NCBI GenBank assembly: GCA_910585485.1 | Contig: CAJUEZ010000002.1 | Coordinates: forward strand, 38,585-102,584 | Direction: 5' to 3' | Length of the DNA stretch: 64,000 bases | Origin: an uncultured Clostridia bacterium | GTDB lineage: Bacteria > Bacillota > Clostridia > UBA1381 | In this document: positions 15,908-25,163 of the stretch, piece by piece | Position numbering within the stretch: position 1 is the first letter of the stretch | Layout: each line of letters opens with the position of its first letter | Made by a program: the position numbers and the translations under genes | Notes under the pieces: generated by a model | What the model was told of the DNA's origin: nothing | Seen by the model: only the letters and a program-made list of their open reading frames with translations | Database searches by the model: none

Positions 15908-17058
15908 AAACACTGATAAAAAATGCGGATATAATAACAATGGCAGGCGCGAATTATAAAAACGGCTGTATATTGTTTGATGATAAAATATTGTACGTTG
16001 GCGAAGAAAAAAATCTTCCTGCCGATAAGATAATTGACGCGCAGGGGAAAAAAGTTATGCCGGGTCTTATTGACGCGCATTGCCATGTTGGTATGTTTGA
16101 GGATTCACTTGGTTTTGAGGGTGATGACGGAAACGAGGACAGCGACCCTGTCATGCCTCATTTACGCGCTATAGACGGAATAAATCCGTTTGACAGAGGA
16201 TTTTCAGACGCGTGCAGCGCGGGAGTGACAACGGTTGTGACAGGTCCCGGAAGCGCCAATCCTGTCGGAGGACAGTTTGCGGCTGTTAAAACATATGGCA
16301 TATGCGTGGACGATATGGTAATAAAAGCGCCCGCGGCAATGAAATTCGCGTTAGGCGAGAACCCTAAGTGCGTATATAATGAAAAAGAAGAAGCGCCCGT
16401 TACGCGTATGGGTACGATGGCTCTTATACGGGAAATTTTGATTAAATCAAAGGATTATATGAATCAGCTTGACAGATATAATGAAAACAGTGAGGAGCAT
16501 GATAAACCTGAGTTTGATATAAAACTGGACGCGATGATTCCTGTTTTGAAAAAGGAAATTCCTGTTAAGATACACGCGCACCGCGCGGATGACATATGCA
16601 GCGCGATACGTATAGGAAAGGAATTTGATATTTGCGTTACAATAGAGCATTGCTCGGACGGTGACGCTGTCGCTTCAATACTGGAGAGGGAAAAACTTCC
16701 GATTATGCTTGGACCTACTCTTTCAGACAGGAGCAAAATCGAACTTAAAAATCTGACATTTGATACATACAAGAATTTATCGGACAGAGATTTAGACGTT
16801 GCGATTATTACAGATCATCCTGAAATAACAATAGAAAATCTTCCTCTGTGCGCCGTGATGGCTGTTAAACATGGAATGAATGAGGAAAAAGCACTTAAAG
16901 CGATAACGATAACGGCGGCAAAAAACTGTTGGATTAATGACAGGGTGGGGAGTTTGGAAATAGGTAAGGACGCTGATATAGCCATGTTTACTGATTTACC
17001 TACGCGTTTTGATTCTGAATGCGTTATGACGTTTATAAACGGAAAACAGGTGAAATAG
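15904..17058 (+). CDS. metal-dependent amidohydrolase (imidazolonepropionase-like)
   Basis: A 384-residue protein overlapping trxB by ATGA, so probably translationally coupled. Features of the composite-domain amidohydrolase superfamily are visible. GLIDAHCHVGMFE carries the HxH metal site, KIHAHRADD and TIEHCSDG carry the next histidines, and ITDHPEI the late Asp. The end has GSLEIGKDADIAMF. It matches the large group of Firmicute 'amidohydrolase' proteins related to imidazolonepropionase. No hut genes are nearby, so histidine degradation is not supported. Confidence 0.85.
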   Translation: MKTLIKNADIITMAGANYKNGCILFDDKILYVGEEKNLPADKIIDAQGKKVMPGLIDAHCHVGMFEDSLGFEGDDGNEDSDPVMPHLRAIDGINPFDRGFSDACSAGVTTVVTGPGSANPVGGQFAAVKTYGICVDDMVIKAPAAMKFALGENPKCVYNEKEEAPVTRMGTMALIREILIKSKDYMNQLDRYNENSEEHDKPEFDIKLDAMIPVLKKEIPVKIHAHRADDICSAIRIGKEFDICVTIEHCSDGDAVASILEREKLPIMLGPTLSDRSKIELKNLTFDTYKNLSDRDLDVAIITDHPEITIENLPLCAVMAVKHGMNEEKALKAITITAAKNCWINDRVGSLEIGKDADIAMFTDLPTRFDSECVMTFINGKQVK

Positions 17059-17162
17059 TAAATTATTTATCAAAGTTGATATTAATTTACGGAAAAATGA
17101 GCGCCCATACGGTAATGGCGCGGCTCGGTCAGGTTATTAACCTGACAGGTAATACTTATTGG

Positions 17163-17190
17163 AGGAACGGTCAAAACCGTTCCTTTATTA
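17163..17190 (+). terminator. terminator after the trxB operon
   Basis: AGGAACGG and CCGTTCCT pair around TCAAAA and are followed by TTATTATTT. A second hairpin just upstream (GTCAGGTTATTAACCTGAC, 17129-17147) may assist. The 398-bp gap from 17059 to 17456 otherwise holds only the promoter of the next operon. Confidence 0.7.
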
Positions 17191-17389
17191 TTTGCAGCAT
17201 ATTTCTTTTTTTGTTAATAATTTTTTGTGATTTTATACCACGCATTTTTTATTGTACGCGGTTATCCATAATTTTTAGTTTTGCTTTTGTAATACTATAG
17301 TATTTTATTAAAAATCACGAAAATGTGCACATAAAACCACAAAATAAGCACAAATGTCGGAATTTATACATATATATTAAAATTAACGG

Positions 17390-17418
17390 TTGACGGACAA
17401 AGTGTATGAAATTATAAT
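17390..17418 (+). promoter_or_regulatory. sigma-A promoter for the MMPL-GLUG-TetR operon
   Basis: TTGACG (17390-17395) and a perfect TATAAT (17413-17418) are 17 bp apart. The start codon lies 38 bp downstream. A short operator for the operon's own TetR-family regulator would be expected near here, but no convincing palindrome was found. Confidence 0.75.
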
Positions 17419-17455
17419 ATAGTATAGTGATTTAAAATTAATCGGAGATGGTTAT

Positions 17456-19948
17456 ATGAATAAAGATGGCGTTAAAAACAGTGATAAAAAAGATGATAAT
17501 ATAATGATAAAAATAGCCGCTTTCATAGTGGATAAACACAGGGCATTCTACTTTATTTTTGCTGCCGCGCTGGTTTTGTGCCTTATTTCTATACCTAAGG
17601 TAAGAGTTAATAATGACATAAGTTCATATCTTCCGTCAGACACGGAGACAAGACGGGGTCTAACGCTTATGGACGAGGAGTTTGTTACTTACGATACGGA
17701 AAAGATAATGGTCACAACAATCACCGCCCAGACTGCTGAAATGCTTAAAGAAAAGATGGAGCAGGTAGAGGGTGTAAAGGAAGTGGAATTTGAGAATGAT
17801 GATGACCACTATAATCAGTCGGCGGCGATGTTCACAGTAACTTTAAGCGTGCGTGACGACCTTGACAGAGAACTGGAGATTATCGAGAATGTCAAGGCTC
17901 AGCTTGAGGGTTACGACTATTACGTTTATTCGGATAGTATTGACGACAGTTCAAAGCAGCTTGAAAGCGAGATGAATATAATACTGCTGATTGCGCTTGT
18001 GATAATTGTAGCGGTGCTTTTATTTACATCAAGCAGTTTTATGGAAGTTCCTATATTCCTTATAGTATTCGGAGTCGCGGCGCTTTTAAATATGGGCACA
18101 AACTACCTGATGGGAGAAATATCTTTTATAACAAAGTCTGTGGCGGTAGTTTTGCAGCTTGCTTTGGCGATAGACTATTCAATAATTCTTTCTCATAGAT
18201 TTGCGGAGGAAAAGAAAACAAAAAACGCGTATGACGCGATAGTCACGGCACTTTCAAAGGCGATTATAGAGATAAGTTCTTCCAGCCTTACAACGCTTGC
18301 GGGGCTTGCCGCGCTTATGGTAATGCAGCTTAAAATCGGTATGGATATGGGTCTTGTTCTGTGTAAGGGAATCATTTGTTCTCTTCTTACCGTATTTCTT
18401 ATTATGCCGGGACTTTTGCTGATGTTTTCGGATAAGATTGACAAGACAACGCATAAATCTTTTGTGCCGAGTATTCAGAAGTGGTGCGATCTTGTTATAA
18501 AACTGCGTTTTATTATTCCGTTTATATTTATAGGAGTGATTGCGGTCGGCGCGGTTGTATCTTCAATGAGTGATTATGCTTTTGACGCGTCAAGCGGTCA
18601 GATGGAGAAACAAACGGAAAATTCTATAGCCAAGAGGAAAATCAATGATATATTTGGCACAGAACATCAGCTTGCCGTCATAGTGCCGTCGGGTGATTAT
18701 GACAGAGAGGCAAAGGTTATATCATTGGTGGAGAAGAATCCGAACATTAATTCCGCCCTGGGACTTGCGAATCAGGAGATAGACGATGATTATATGCTCA
18801 CGGACAGAATAAACGCGCGCGAACTTTCAAAACTTATGGATATTGATTATGATTTGAGTTGTCTTCTGTTTCAGGCATATGGCGCTCAGCACGATGAATA
18901 CAGCGCTATTTTCAGTGATGTAAATGACTATAAGGTGCCGATAATAGATTTGTTTATGTACATACATGAAAAGATGGATCTCGGCATTATAAATCTTGAC
19001 GAGGAGCAATCGGACGATCTTAATGATATGTATGACACGCTTACAGAGGCGAAAGAACAGCTTGAAAGCGATAATTACTCGCGTATAATCTTTACATATC
19101 AGTGTGATATAGAAAGTGATGAAGCGTATCAGATGCTAAAGGATATAAGGTCTGACGTGGAACAGTATTATGACGAGTGTCTGCTTGTCAGCGACAGCGT
19201 AAACAGCCGTGACCTCGGAGATTCCTTCAGCGGTGATAACAGTAAGATTAGTATAATAACTATTTTGGCTTTGCTGTTTATACTTATGTTTACCTTCCGT
19301 TCGGCAGGTGTACCTGTTATTTTGGTGCTTGCCATACAGGGAAGCGTATGGATAAACTTTTCAATACCGGTTATTACATCGACAAGGCTTTATTTCCTCG
19401 CATACCTTGTTGTCAGCTCGATTCAGATGGGTGCGACGATAGACTACGCGATTGTGTTTACGAACAGGTATTTGGAACTTAAAGACACGATGGAGAAGAA
19501 ACAAGCCGCGGCAATGGCATTGAATCAGTCGTTTCCTACCATATTGACGTCAGGTTCAATTCTTACTTTGGCAGGATTTTTGATAGGAATGCTGTCAACA
19601 AACGCTATAATTTCAGCGCTTGGTACTGCGCTTGGACGCGGAACGCTTATATCTATAGTTATCGTAATGATGATTTTGCCTCAGATTGTTCTTTTGACCG
19701 ATAAATTCATTGAAAAAACATCGTTTCGCAAGGAGGATACTGACGCGGCGAAAAATGAAAAACGTGAAATGTCAGGTCTTGTATATATAAACGGCAGAAT
19801 AAAGGGTGAAGTCACAGGTTTCATGGACGGAGTTTTCAAAGGCTTTATAAAAGGAGATATAAACGCGAAAATAGAAGTCGGAGAACCGGAAAGGCTGCTT
19901 CTTGAGGCAGGACATGATGAGGAGGAGTATGACAATGAAGAAAATTAA
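17456..19948 (+). CDS. MMPL/RND-family membrane transporter
   Basis: An 830-residue RND-superfamily protein with the usual duplicated layout. There is one helix (about 24-44), an extracytoplasmic domain, a five-helix bundle (about 180-330), then a second helix, a second extracytoplasmic domain and a second bundle (about 600-760). The conserved Asp in LALAIDYSIIL and ATIDYAIVF matches the proton-relay Asp of MMPL/SSD proteins. The final 60 residues after the last helix have an odd, glycine-spaced pattern (INGRIKGEVTGFMDG, then GFIKGDINAKI) and an acidic end. It shares a 14-bp overlap with the next gene. The substrate is unknown; lipid or amphiphile export is common for the family. Confidence 0.88.
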   Translation: MNKDGVKNSDKKDDNIMIKIAAFIVDKHRAFYFIFAAALVLCLISIPKVRVNNDISSYLPSDTETRRGLTLMDEEFVTYDTEKIMVTTITAQTAEMLKEKMEQVEGVKEVEFENDDDHYNQSAAMFTVTLSVRDDLDRELEIIENVKAQLEGYDYYVYSDSIDDSSKQLESEMNIILLIALVIIVAVLLFTSSSFMEVPIFLIVFGVAALLNMGTNYLMGEISFITKSVAVVLQLALAIDYSIILSHRFAEEKKTKNAYDAIVTALSKAIIEISSSSLTTLAGLAALMVMQLKIGMDMGLVLCKGIICSLLTVFLIMPGLLLMFSDKIDKTTHKSFVPSIQKWCDLVIKLRFIIPFIFIGVIAVGAVVSSMSDYAFDASSGQMEKQTENSIAKRKINDIFGTEHQLAVIVPSGDYDREAKVISLVEKNPNINSALGLANQEIDDDYMLTDRINARELSKLMDIDYDLSCLLFQAYGAQHDEYSAIFSDVNDYKVPIIDLFMYIHEKMDLGIINLDEEQSDDLNDMYDTLTEAKEQLESDNYSRIIFTYQCDIESDEAYQMLKDIRSDVEQYYDECLLVSDSVNSRDLGDSFSGDNSKISIITILALLFILMFTFRSAGVPVILVLAIQGSVWINFSIPVITSTRLYFLAYLVVSSIQMGATIDYAIVFTNRYLELKDTMEKKQAAAMALNQSFPTILTSGSILTLAGFLIGMLSTNAIISALGTALGRGTLISIVIVMMILPQIVLLTDKFIEKTSFRKEDTDAAKNEKREMSGLVYINGRIKGEVTGFMDGVFKGFIKGDINAKIEVGEPERLLLEAGHDEEEYDNEEN

Positions 19949-22900
19949 ACTGACATCGCTTTTAACAACTCTTGTTATAATTATAAATATTTTTCCTGTA
20001 TGTATAGCGACTGCTGATACCGCTATGTCTATTTCCACAGTGAGTGATTTTAATGATTTTATGGAAAAATGTGTTTTTGACGATTATTCAAAGGATAAAA
20101 TCTTTGTGCTGCAAAACGACATCGATTTAAGCGGCGTTGAAATTAAAAGCGCGGAGGTGTTTTGCGGAGTTTTTGAAGGCGGCGGACACACTATAAAAAA
20201 TGTCGATTTGTCGTTTGGAGGAGGCGAAAAAGGACTTTTCAATTCTCTTACAAAAGACGCTCAGATAAAAGATTTGAATGTGACAGGTGAAATAAAATCC
20301 GAAAATAAAAATAACGCGGAATCAATTATAAAGCAGCGAGCCGAATCAATTCTTGAAAGAAGCGATATTGATATAGACAATACTGACAGCGGATTGAAAG
20401 CCGTAGGCGGAATTGCGGGATATAACGCAGGTAAAATTATAAATTGCTCATTTTCGGGAAATATCAGCGCAAAAAAACAGGCGGGTGGTATTGCGGGATA
20501 TAATGCTATGACGGGAGTTATAGATTCCTGCGTCAATAACGCGTCTGTAAGCGGAGACAGTGAGATTGGTGGTATAGCGGGATATAATGAGGGCAGAATA
20601 AAGCTAAGCAAAAACAGAGGAGAGATATGTCAGGCGTCGAATGAAAACACGGTGAATGTCGGTGGAATATGCGGCAATAACAAGGGAGCGGTTGTTATAT
20701 GTGCAAATGAGGGACATATAGGCGGCGAGAGTTTCGGAGATAATATAGGCGGAATATGCGGCAGACAAAGCGGAGAAATAAGAGAAAGCATAAACCAAGG
20801 CATAGTCAGGGGCAGGAGAAGCGTCGGCGGAATATGCGGCAGATTTGAACCTTATACCGATATTGATTTGTCATATGAAAGCGCAAAGGCTTCAATAAAA
20901 AAGCAGACTGAACTTTTTAAAAATGATATATCGGGAGCAAAATCAAAGATACTTGATTATGCCGTGGATTTACTCACAGGCGCAGGTGATTTTTCAACAG
21001 TGATGTCGCTTTTGGGTCTTTCGGATTCTGTAAGCGGTTTAAGAAATCTGACCGACTCGGCAATAAATATGTTTGACAGTATCGCAAATGCGGTGGATAG
21101 CGCCAATAGCAGTAACCTGACGTCTTCACTTAGGGATACTGTGGATAAACTGGGTTCATTTTCCGATGAGACAAAAGAATCTGTACGAAATGTAAGCGAC
21201 TCTCTGAATACGTCGTTGAGAAAATTAGATGATTTCCTTAACGAATTTGACGGCAAAGGTGACGAATTGACAACGTTGATGGATAATCTTAATGACGCTG
21301 TGGAAAAAGGAGAAGACGATGTAGACGATATTAAAAGTAAGCTTACCAAACGTCTTGACGACTTTGAAGAATCGGCAGATGACGTTTTATCTGAACTTGA
21401 CAGAACAAATACTGAATTAAAGAGCACGCTTCGTCAGTTAAGGAATACAACGGGAGAAATAGGCGACTCGATTACTGAGCCGCTGGAAAAATTGGAACGT
21501 GCCATAAACAATGCCGAAAAAGAATTTAAAGCTTTGAAAAAAAAGATAGAGGATTTTAAGAATGAAATTGCGAACGGCGGTATAAAGGATAAGATTGAGG
21601 CTCTGCCAACTATCAGACCTCTGCCAACTATGCCGCCTTCGCCTCCTCCCCGGGAAACGGAAAGCGGATACAGCGCAGACCCGAACACTGAATTGGATTC
21701 TTCGGGGTATGATGTCGAGATTCCCGTGGCGGGCGCTGTGCTCGACTTTTTGTTCCCTACTGCTTATGCCGAGAAAGAATCTTTTTCGGATGATGATAAT
21801 GAAACAGCAATAAGTAATATTAAAAGCACCGATATATCGCTCCCAAGACTTATAGGCGACGAGAACGCAGATACGGCTCTTATAAGATATTGTATAAATA
21901 ACGGTACTGTTGAGGGAAATGAACTTACCGGCGGAGTGGCAGGGTGTACAGGTTTTGAATCAGTGGTTCGCACAGGTGAAAGTCTTAAGCTTCCGGACGG
22001 CACACTGGTAAGCAGTGATTCAGTTTTGAAGGCAGTCATAGACTCCTGCATAAGCTGCGGCAATATAACGGCAAAAGCTAATTACGCGGGCGGAATATGC
22101 GGCAGAATCGATATAGGAAATATAAAAAATTCTCTCACAACAGGCGAGATAAATGTCAGTGACGGCGCATATGCGGGCGGAACTGTTGGGCAGAGCGGAG
22201 GAGATATAGAAAACTGTATCGCTGTAAATGATTTGTACGGAGATAATCACATAGGCGGTATCGCGGGCAGCGGTAAGAATATAAAAAGTTCTTATGCGCT
22301 TCCACGCATTTACGGAGCCAATGATAAATCGGGCGCTATAGCGGGATTTATAACGGGCGAGTTAAACGACAGTTATTTCATAGACGAGGGACTTGCGGGA
22401 ATTGACGGAGCTAATCTTGCGGGGAAAGCCGAGGCTGTGTCTCCGGAAAATATAGCGGCTTATGACGGAGTAATCCCAGCAAGCATGCAAAATCTCTCAG
22501 CGGACGATTTTTATATGGAATCGGGAGATTTATATATGCCGCAGATAAAGGCTATCGCTCAGAATGACGCTGAAAATATCGGTGCGCTGCTGCAGTCAAA
22601 ATCAAGCGAACTTGCGAGATTCCGTTTTAATGTGACTTTTAAGGATAAAGATAAGGAATTAAAAACAATGACAGTGGATTATGGAACTGTTTTGCAAAAC
22701 AGTGACATTCCGAAGCTTACAGCCGATGGAAGTGACATTCCGATGTGGAACAAAGACCCTTCAATGCCGATAATTCGTCATACGGCATTTGAGTCGGTTT
22801 ATAATAAGGCGACAACTACTATTTCAACAAATGAAACTCCGGCTCTTTTGCTTGTTGAAAGTGTGTTTGAAGATAACACAACTGTTTCAGCAAAGGAGGA

Positions 22901-23252
22901 AGAGGTGAATCAGGATTTTGACGGATATAAAGCAGGAAAGGCTTATTCCTTTAAATTGAGCAAAAACGCGTATGATATTATAAAAGTACATATACGTGAC
23001 GATTCAAAAAAAGCCGCTAAAATTGGAGTGCAGATTGATGGCAAATGGGATATAGTTGATTGCAGTGTGGACGGCAGTTATGCGGTATTTGAAACAAAAG
23101 CGCCGTGCCGGTTTGTTATATTGTATAACAGGATGTCACCGCTTGTTCCGATAGGCATAGGTTTGGGAATAATTTTGGCAGCGGGAGTAATAGTGTTCAT
23201 ATTCAGAAAGGTGAGGGGAAGAAATGGAAGAAAGACAGAAGAAAACATATAG
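19935..23252 (+). CDS. large secreted GLUG-repeat/coiled-coil protein with C-terminal membrane anchor
   Basis: A 1105-residue protein. The start at 19935 follows GGAGGAG inside the end of the MMPL gene. It has a signal peptide (1-28). A block of GLUG-like repeats (about 60-300) follows with motifs such as VGGIAGYNAGKI and IGGICGRQSGEI. A long charged coiled coil with amphipathic helices comes next (about 310-560), then a Pro-rich segment (RPLPTMPPSPPPRE), a second GLUG block (about 640-820), a beta-rich region, and a C-terminal helix (about 1070-1092) ending in basic residues. The MMPL-linked position suggests an extracellular accessory subunit of the transporter. The function is not established. 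Confidence 0.8.
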   Translation: MKKIKLTSLLTTLVIIINIFPVCIATADTAMSISTVSDFNDFMEKCVFDDYSKDKIFVLQNDIDLSGVEIKSAEVFCGVFEGGGHTIKNVDLSFGGGEKGLFNSLTKDAQIKDLNVTGEIKSENKNNAESIIKQRAESILERSDIDIDNTDSGLKAVGGIAGYNAGKIINCSFSGNISAKKQAGGIAGYNAMTGVIDSCVNNASVSGDSEIGGIAGYNEGRIKLSKNRGEICQASNENTVNVGGICGNNKGAVVICANEGHIGGESFGDNIGGICGRQSGEIRESINQGIVRGRRSVGGICGRFEPYTDIDLSYESAKASIKKQTELFKNDISGAKSKILDYAVDLLTGAGDFSTVMSLLGLSDSVSGLRNLTDSAINMFDSIANAVDSANSSNLTSSLRDTVDKLGSFSDETKESVRNVSDSLNTSLRKLDDFLNEFDGKGDELTTLMDNLNDAVEKGEDDVDDIKSKLTKRLDDFEESADDVLSELDRTNTELKSTLRQLRNTTGEIGDSITEPLEKLERAINNAEKEFKALKKKIEDFKNEIANGGIKDKIEALPTIRPLPTMPPSPPPRETESGYSADPNTELDSSGYDVEIPVAGAVLDFLFPTAYAEKESFSDDDNETAISNIKSTDISLPRLIGDENADTALIRYCINNGTVEGNELTGGVAGCTGFESVVRTGESLKLPDGTLVSSDSVLKAVIDSCISCGNITAKANYAGGICGRIDIGNIKNSLTTGEINVSDGAYAGGTVGQSGGDIENCIAVNDLYGDNHIGGIAGSGKNIKSSYALPRIYGANDKSGAIAGFITGELNDSYFIDEGLAGIDGANLAGKAEAVSPENIAAYDGVIPASMQNLSADDFYMESGDLYMPQIKAIAQNDAENIGALLQSKSSELARFRFNVTFKDKDKELKTMTVDYGTVLQNSDIPKLTADGSDIPMWNKDPSMPIIRHTAFESVYNKATTTISTNETPALLLVESVFEDNTTVSAKEEEVNQDFDGYKAGKAYSFKLSKNAYDIIKVHIRDDSKKAAKIGVQIDGKWDIVDCSVDGSYAVFETKAPCRFVILYNRMSPLVPIGIGLGIILAAGVIVFIFRKVRGRNGRKTEENI

Positions 23253-23808
23253 AAATTCTATACGTTCAGAAAAATCTATAATACACGCGTATGTGCAGCT
23301 TATGCAGAATAAAACCTCAAAAAGAATAACAGTCACAGATATTGTGAATAAGGCTGATTTAAACAGAAGCACATTCTACGCGCATTTTAAATCCGCGGAA
23401 GATGTGCGTGAAAGAATACAGAAGGATGTGCTTAAGGAATTACTGGGTTCTCTGGATAAGAATGATTATAGGAATTCTCTTGCTAATCCGTATATCGCTA
23501 TGGAGCATGTGATTGACTTTTTAAAAAAAGACGAGGAAATGTATAAAATGCTTTTGAATACTCCGGGTGTAGATTCGTTTTTGAATGAACTTAGGGATAT
23601 TGTCATAAAACAGTATCTTTCTGACGAGGTGATTCTGCCGAATATACATGACAGGGAAGGCTTTGAAATGAATATGAGACTGTTTATAGGAGGGTATTTG
23701 TCGGTTGTAAAAGACTGGGCGGCAGGGAATGTCACTATACCTCTGGAACGCTGTACTCAGATAATGAGCGAGTCAATCACGCTCTGCGTCAATCAATATC
23801 TGAACTGA
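23224..23808 (+). CDS. TetR/AcrR-family transcriptional regulator
   Basis: A 194-residue protein overlapping the preceding gene by 29 bp. The N-terminal TetR DNA-binding domain is clear: ITVTDIVNKADLNRSTFYAHFKSAEDV (helix-turn-helix about 38-60). The C-terminal part, with IGGYLSVVKDWAAGNV, fits the TetR_C_7/DhaS-like ligand domain common in Firmicutes. As the last gene of the MMPL operon it probably controls that operon. Confidence 0.9.
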   Translation: MEERQKKTYRNSIRSEKSIIHAYVQLMQNKTSKRITVTDIVNKADLNRSTFYAHFKSAEDVRERIQKDVLKELLGSLDKNDYRNSLANPYIAMEHVIDFLKKDEEMYKMLLNTPGVDSFLNELRDIVIKQYLSDEVILPNIHDREGFEMNMRLFIGGYLSVVKDWAAGNVTIPLERCTQIMSESITLCVNQYLN

Positions 23809-23828
23809 CGGAAGAATGATATTATTAA

Positions 23829-23866
23829 AGGCGGCTTTTTCTTTAAACAGAAAAGCCGCCTCTTTG
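23829..23866. terminator. bidirectional terminator between the TetR gene and dpaB
   Basis: AGGCGGCTTTT and AAAAGCCGCCT pair perfectly, with T-rich sequence following on both strands. It lies between convergent genes. Confidence 0.8.
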
Positions 23867-23907
23867 TAAATTGTGTGTCATTTCTTTTTCATTGGGAATC
23901 TATATAA

Positions 23908-24486
23908 TCAGCCGAGAATCGGCTGTAATTGTCTTCCTTCAAACGCCGCCTCAATCGAGTCGTTAAGCTTATCAAAGTTGGCAACGAGCGAGTTGGGCTT
24001 GTTTATGTAGTCGTCCTGAGCAAATGGCAGAAAATAAATATTTTTGCAGTTTAAAAGTGTGCCGATATTTTTCGCGGCAGTGCCGAGTCCGTCGTTTGTG
24101 GACACAGCTATAAGCACCGGTTTTTGATTTCTTAAGTGAGCCTTCACAGCCATTGTCACAGATGTATCGGCTATACCGTTTGCTATTTTTGCAAGTGAAT
24201 TGCCTGTGCATGGAAGAACAACCAAAAGGTCGAGTAGATTTTTTGGACCAATCGGTTCGGCTTCTTTTATGCTGCTGATGATTTCATTGCCCGTCATGTT
24301 TCTAATATTATGACGAAAATCCTCGGCATTTCCGAAGCGTGTGTCAGTGTTATAAGACATTTCACTCATTATCGGAATAATATTTGCGCCTGTTTGAGTC
24401 AGCATTTCCATAACGGCAACGGCTTTTTTAAAAGTGCAGAACGAGCCGCACATGGCAAAGCCTATTGTTTTATTTTCCCAATCCAA
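23908..24486 (-). CDS. dpaB: dipicolinate synthase subunit B
   Basis: A 192-residue flavoprotein-like subunit (SpoVFB/DpaB). With DpaA it makes dipicolinic acid in the mother cell during sporulation. The family opening is visible (GFAMCGSFCTFKKAV), together with LVVLPCTGNSLAKIANGIADT and PVLIAVSTNDGLG. It starts at TTG, three bases after the TGA of dpaA, with the purine-rich GGGGGTG inside the dpaA end as ribosome-binding site, so translation is probably coupled to dpaA. An interrupted dpaA upstream therefore matters for dpaB as well. Confidence 0.93.
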   Translation of the reverse strand: MDWENKTIGFAMCGSFCTFKKAVAVMEMLTQTGANIIPIMSEMSYNTDTRFGNAEDFRHNIRNMTGNEIISSIKEAEPIGPKNLLDLLVVLPCTGNSLAKIANGIADTSVTMAVKAHLRNQKPVLIAVSTNDGLGTAAKNIGTLLNCKNIYFLPFAQDDYINKPNSLVANFDKLNDSIEAAFEGRQLQPILG

Positions 24487-24489
24487 TTT

Positions 24490-24969
24490 TCACACCCCCA
24501 ATTCTTTTATAATGTTCATAATCGTATCTTTAATAATTGCTCCTGATGTAACGGGCGCGATTTTCCCCGGCAATGACAATGCCCAAATAACTTTTACGCC
24601 GAAGGCTTTTGCGGCTTCGAAATCCACCCCGCCGGGTTTTGAGGCGAGGTCTATTATTATAGCGTCCTTTTTAACTCTTTCAAGCGCCTCGCTGTCCAGA
24701 ATCAGTGATGGTACAGTATTAAAGATTATATCAAACTTATGTATATTATCCTTGAGTTCACCAAGTGAAAGCGGCTCATAACCGTGTCCCTCAATCATTG
24801 CAAGGTCAGCGTATTTTCTCGCCTCGACATACGTGCACGCGCCCATGCCGCATAAATCTTTTGCGAGGATTTTGCCGATTTTTCCATATCCCAAGACAAG
24901 TGTTTTACTGCCATGAAGCGTTATCGGTGTTTCAGATATTGCAATTTCGATAGCACCCTCCGCGGTAGG
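24490..24969 (-). CDS. dpaA: dpaA, C-terminal segment (interrupted gene)
   Basis: This stretch encodes residues from PTAEGAIEIAIS to IIKELGV, the Rossmann-type C-terminal domain of dipicolinate synthase subunit A. The motifs are LVLGYGKIGKILA, FNTVPSLILD, IIDLASKPGGVDF and LPGKIAP. There is no start codon or N-terminal domain. Upstream of 24969 the frame runs into about 50 unrelated hydrophobic residues from the inserted element. The missing first 131 residues are encoded at 29679-29288 on the same strand. Joining the halves at the shared GTAGG core restores AIPTAEGAIEIAI in frame, giving 288 residues, close to the usual size of about 300. As it stands the segment is probably not translated on its own. 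Confidence 0.92.
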   Translation of the reverse strand, partial: PTAEGAIEIAISETPITLHGSKTLVLGYGKIGKILAKDLCGMGACTYVEARKYADLAMIEGHGYEPLSLGELKDNIHKFDIIFNTVPSLILDSEALERVKKDAIIIDLASKPGGVDFEAAKAFGVKVIWALSLPGKIAPVTSGAIIKDTIMNIIKELGV

Positions 24970-25021
24970 TAGAGTGTTAACTATATAGAGGAAAAAATTC
25001 AGCAATATGACAAAATAGTGA

Positions 25022-25050
25022 TTGCGAGAAGAGAAGATTTGTGATAAAAT
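25022..25050 (+). promoter_or_regulatory. possible sigma-A promoter for the element's permease gene
   Basis: TTGCGA (25022-25027) and TAAAAT (25045-25050) are 17 bp apart, inside the element and 114 bp upstream of the permease gene. Confidence 0.45.
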
Positions 25051-25163
25051 TGTTACAAATAGCAGGAATACCTTGAAAAAAAGTGAAAAATATGTTATTG
25101 TAGGCAATGGTTTTGTGCTCTTTGGCATAAATAAAATTCATATTTGACAAGGGGGTATTTCCT

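Noticed and set aside
17019..17300. 93-codon ORF across the trxB-operon terminators
   Set aside because: It overlaps two hairpins and the end of the amidohydrolase gene in another frame, without a ribosome-binding site.
20957..21427. 156-codon minus-strand ORF opposite the coiled coil
   Set aside because: Serine/leucine-rich translation is the antisense of the charged coiled coil; not a gene.
24970..25128. Start codon at 25128 making the dpaA C-terminal half a separate 212-residue protein
   Set aside because: The first 50 residues are unrelated hydrophobic sequence from the element, no ribosome-binding site is seen, and the true N-terminal half exists at 29679-29288.
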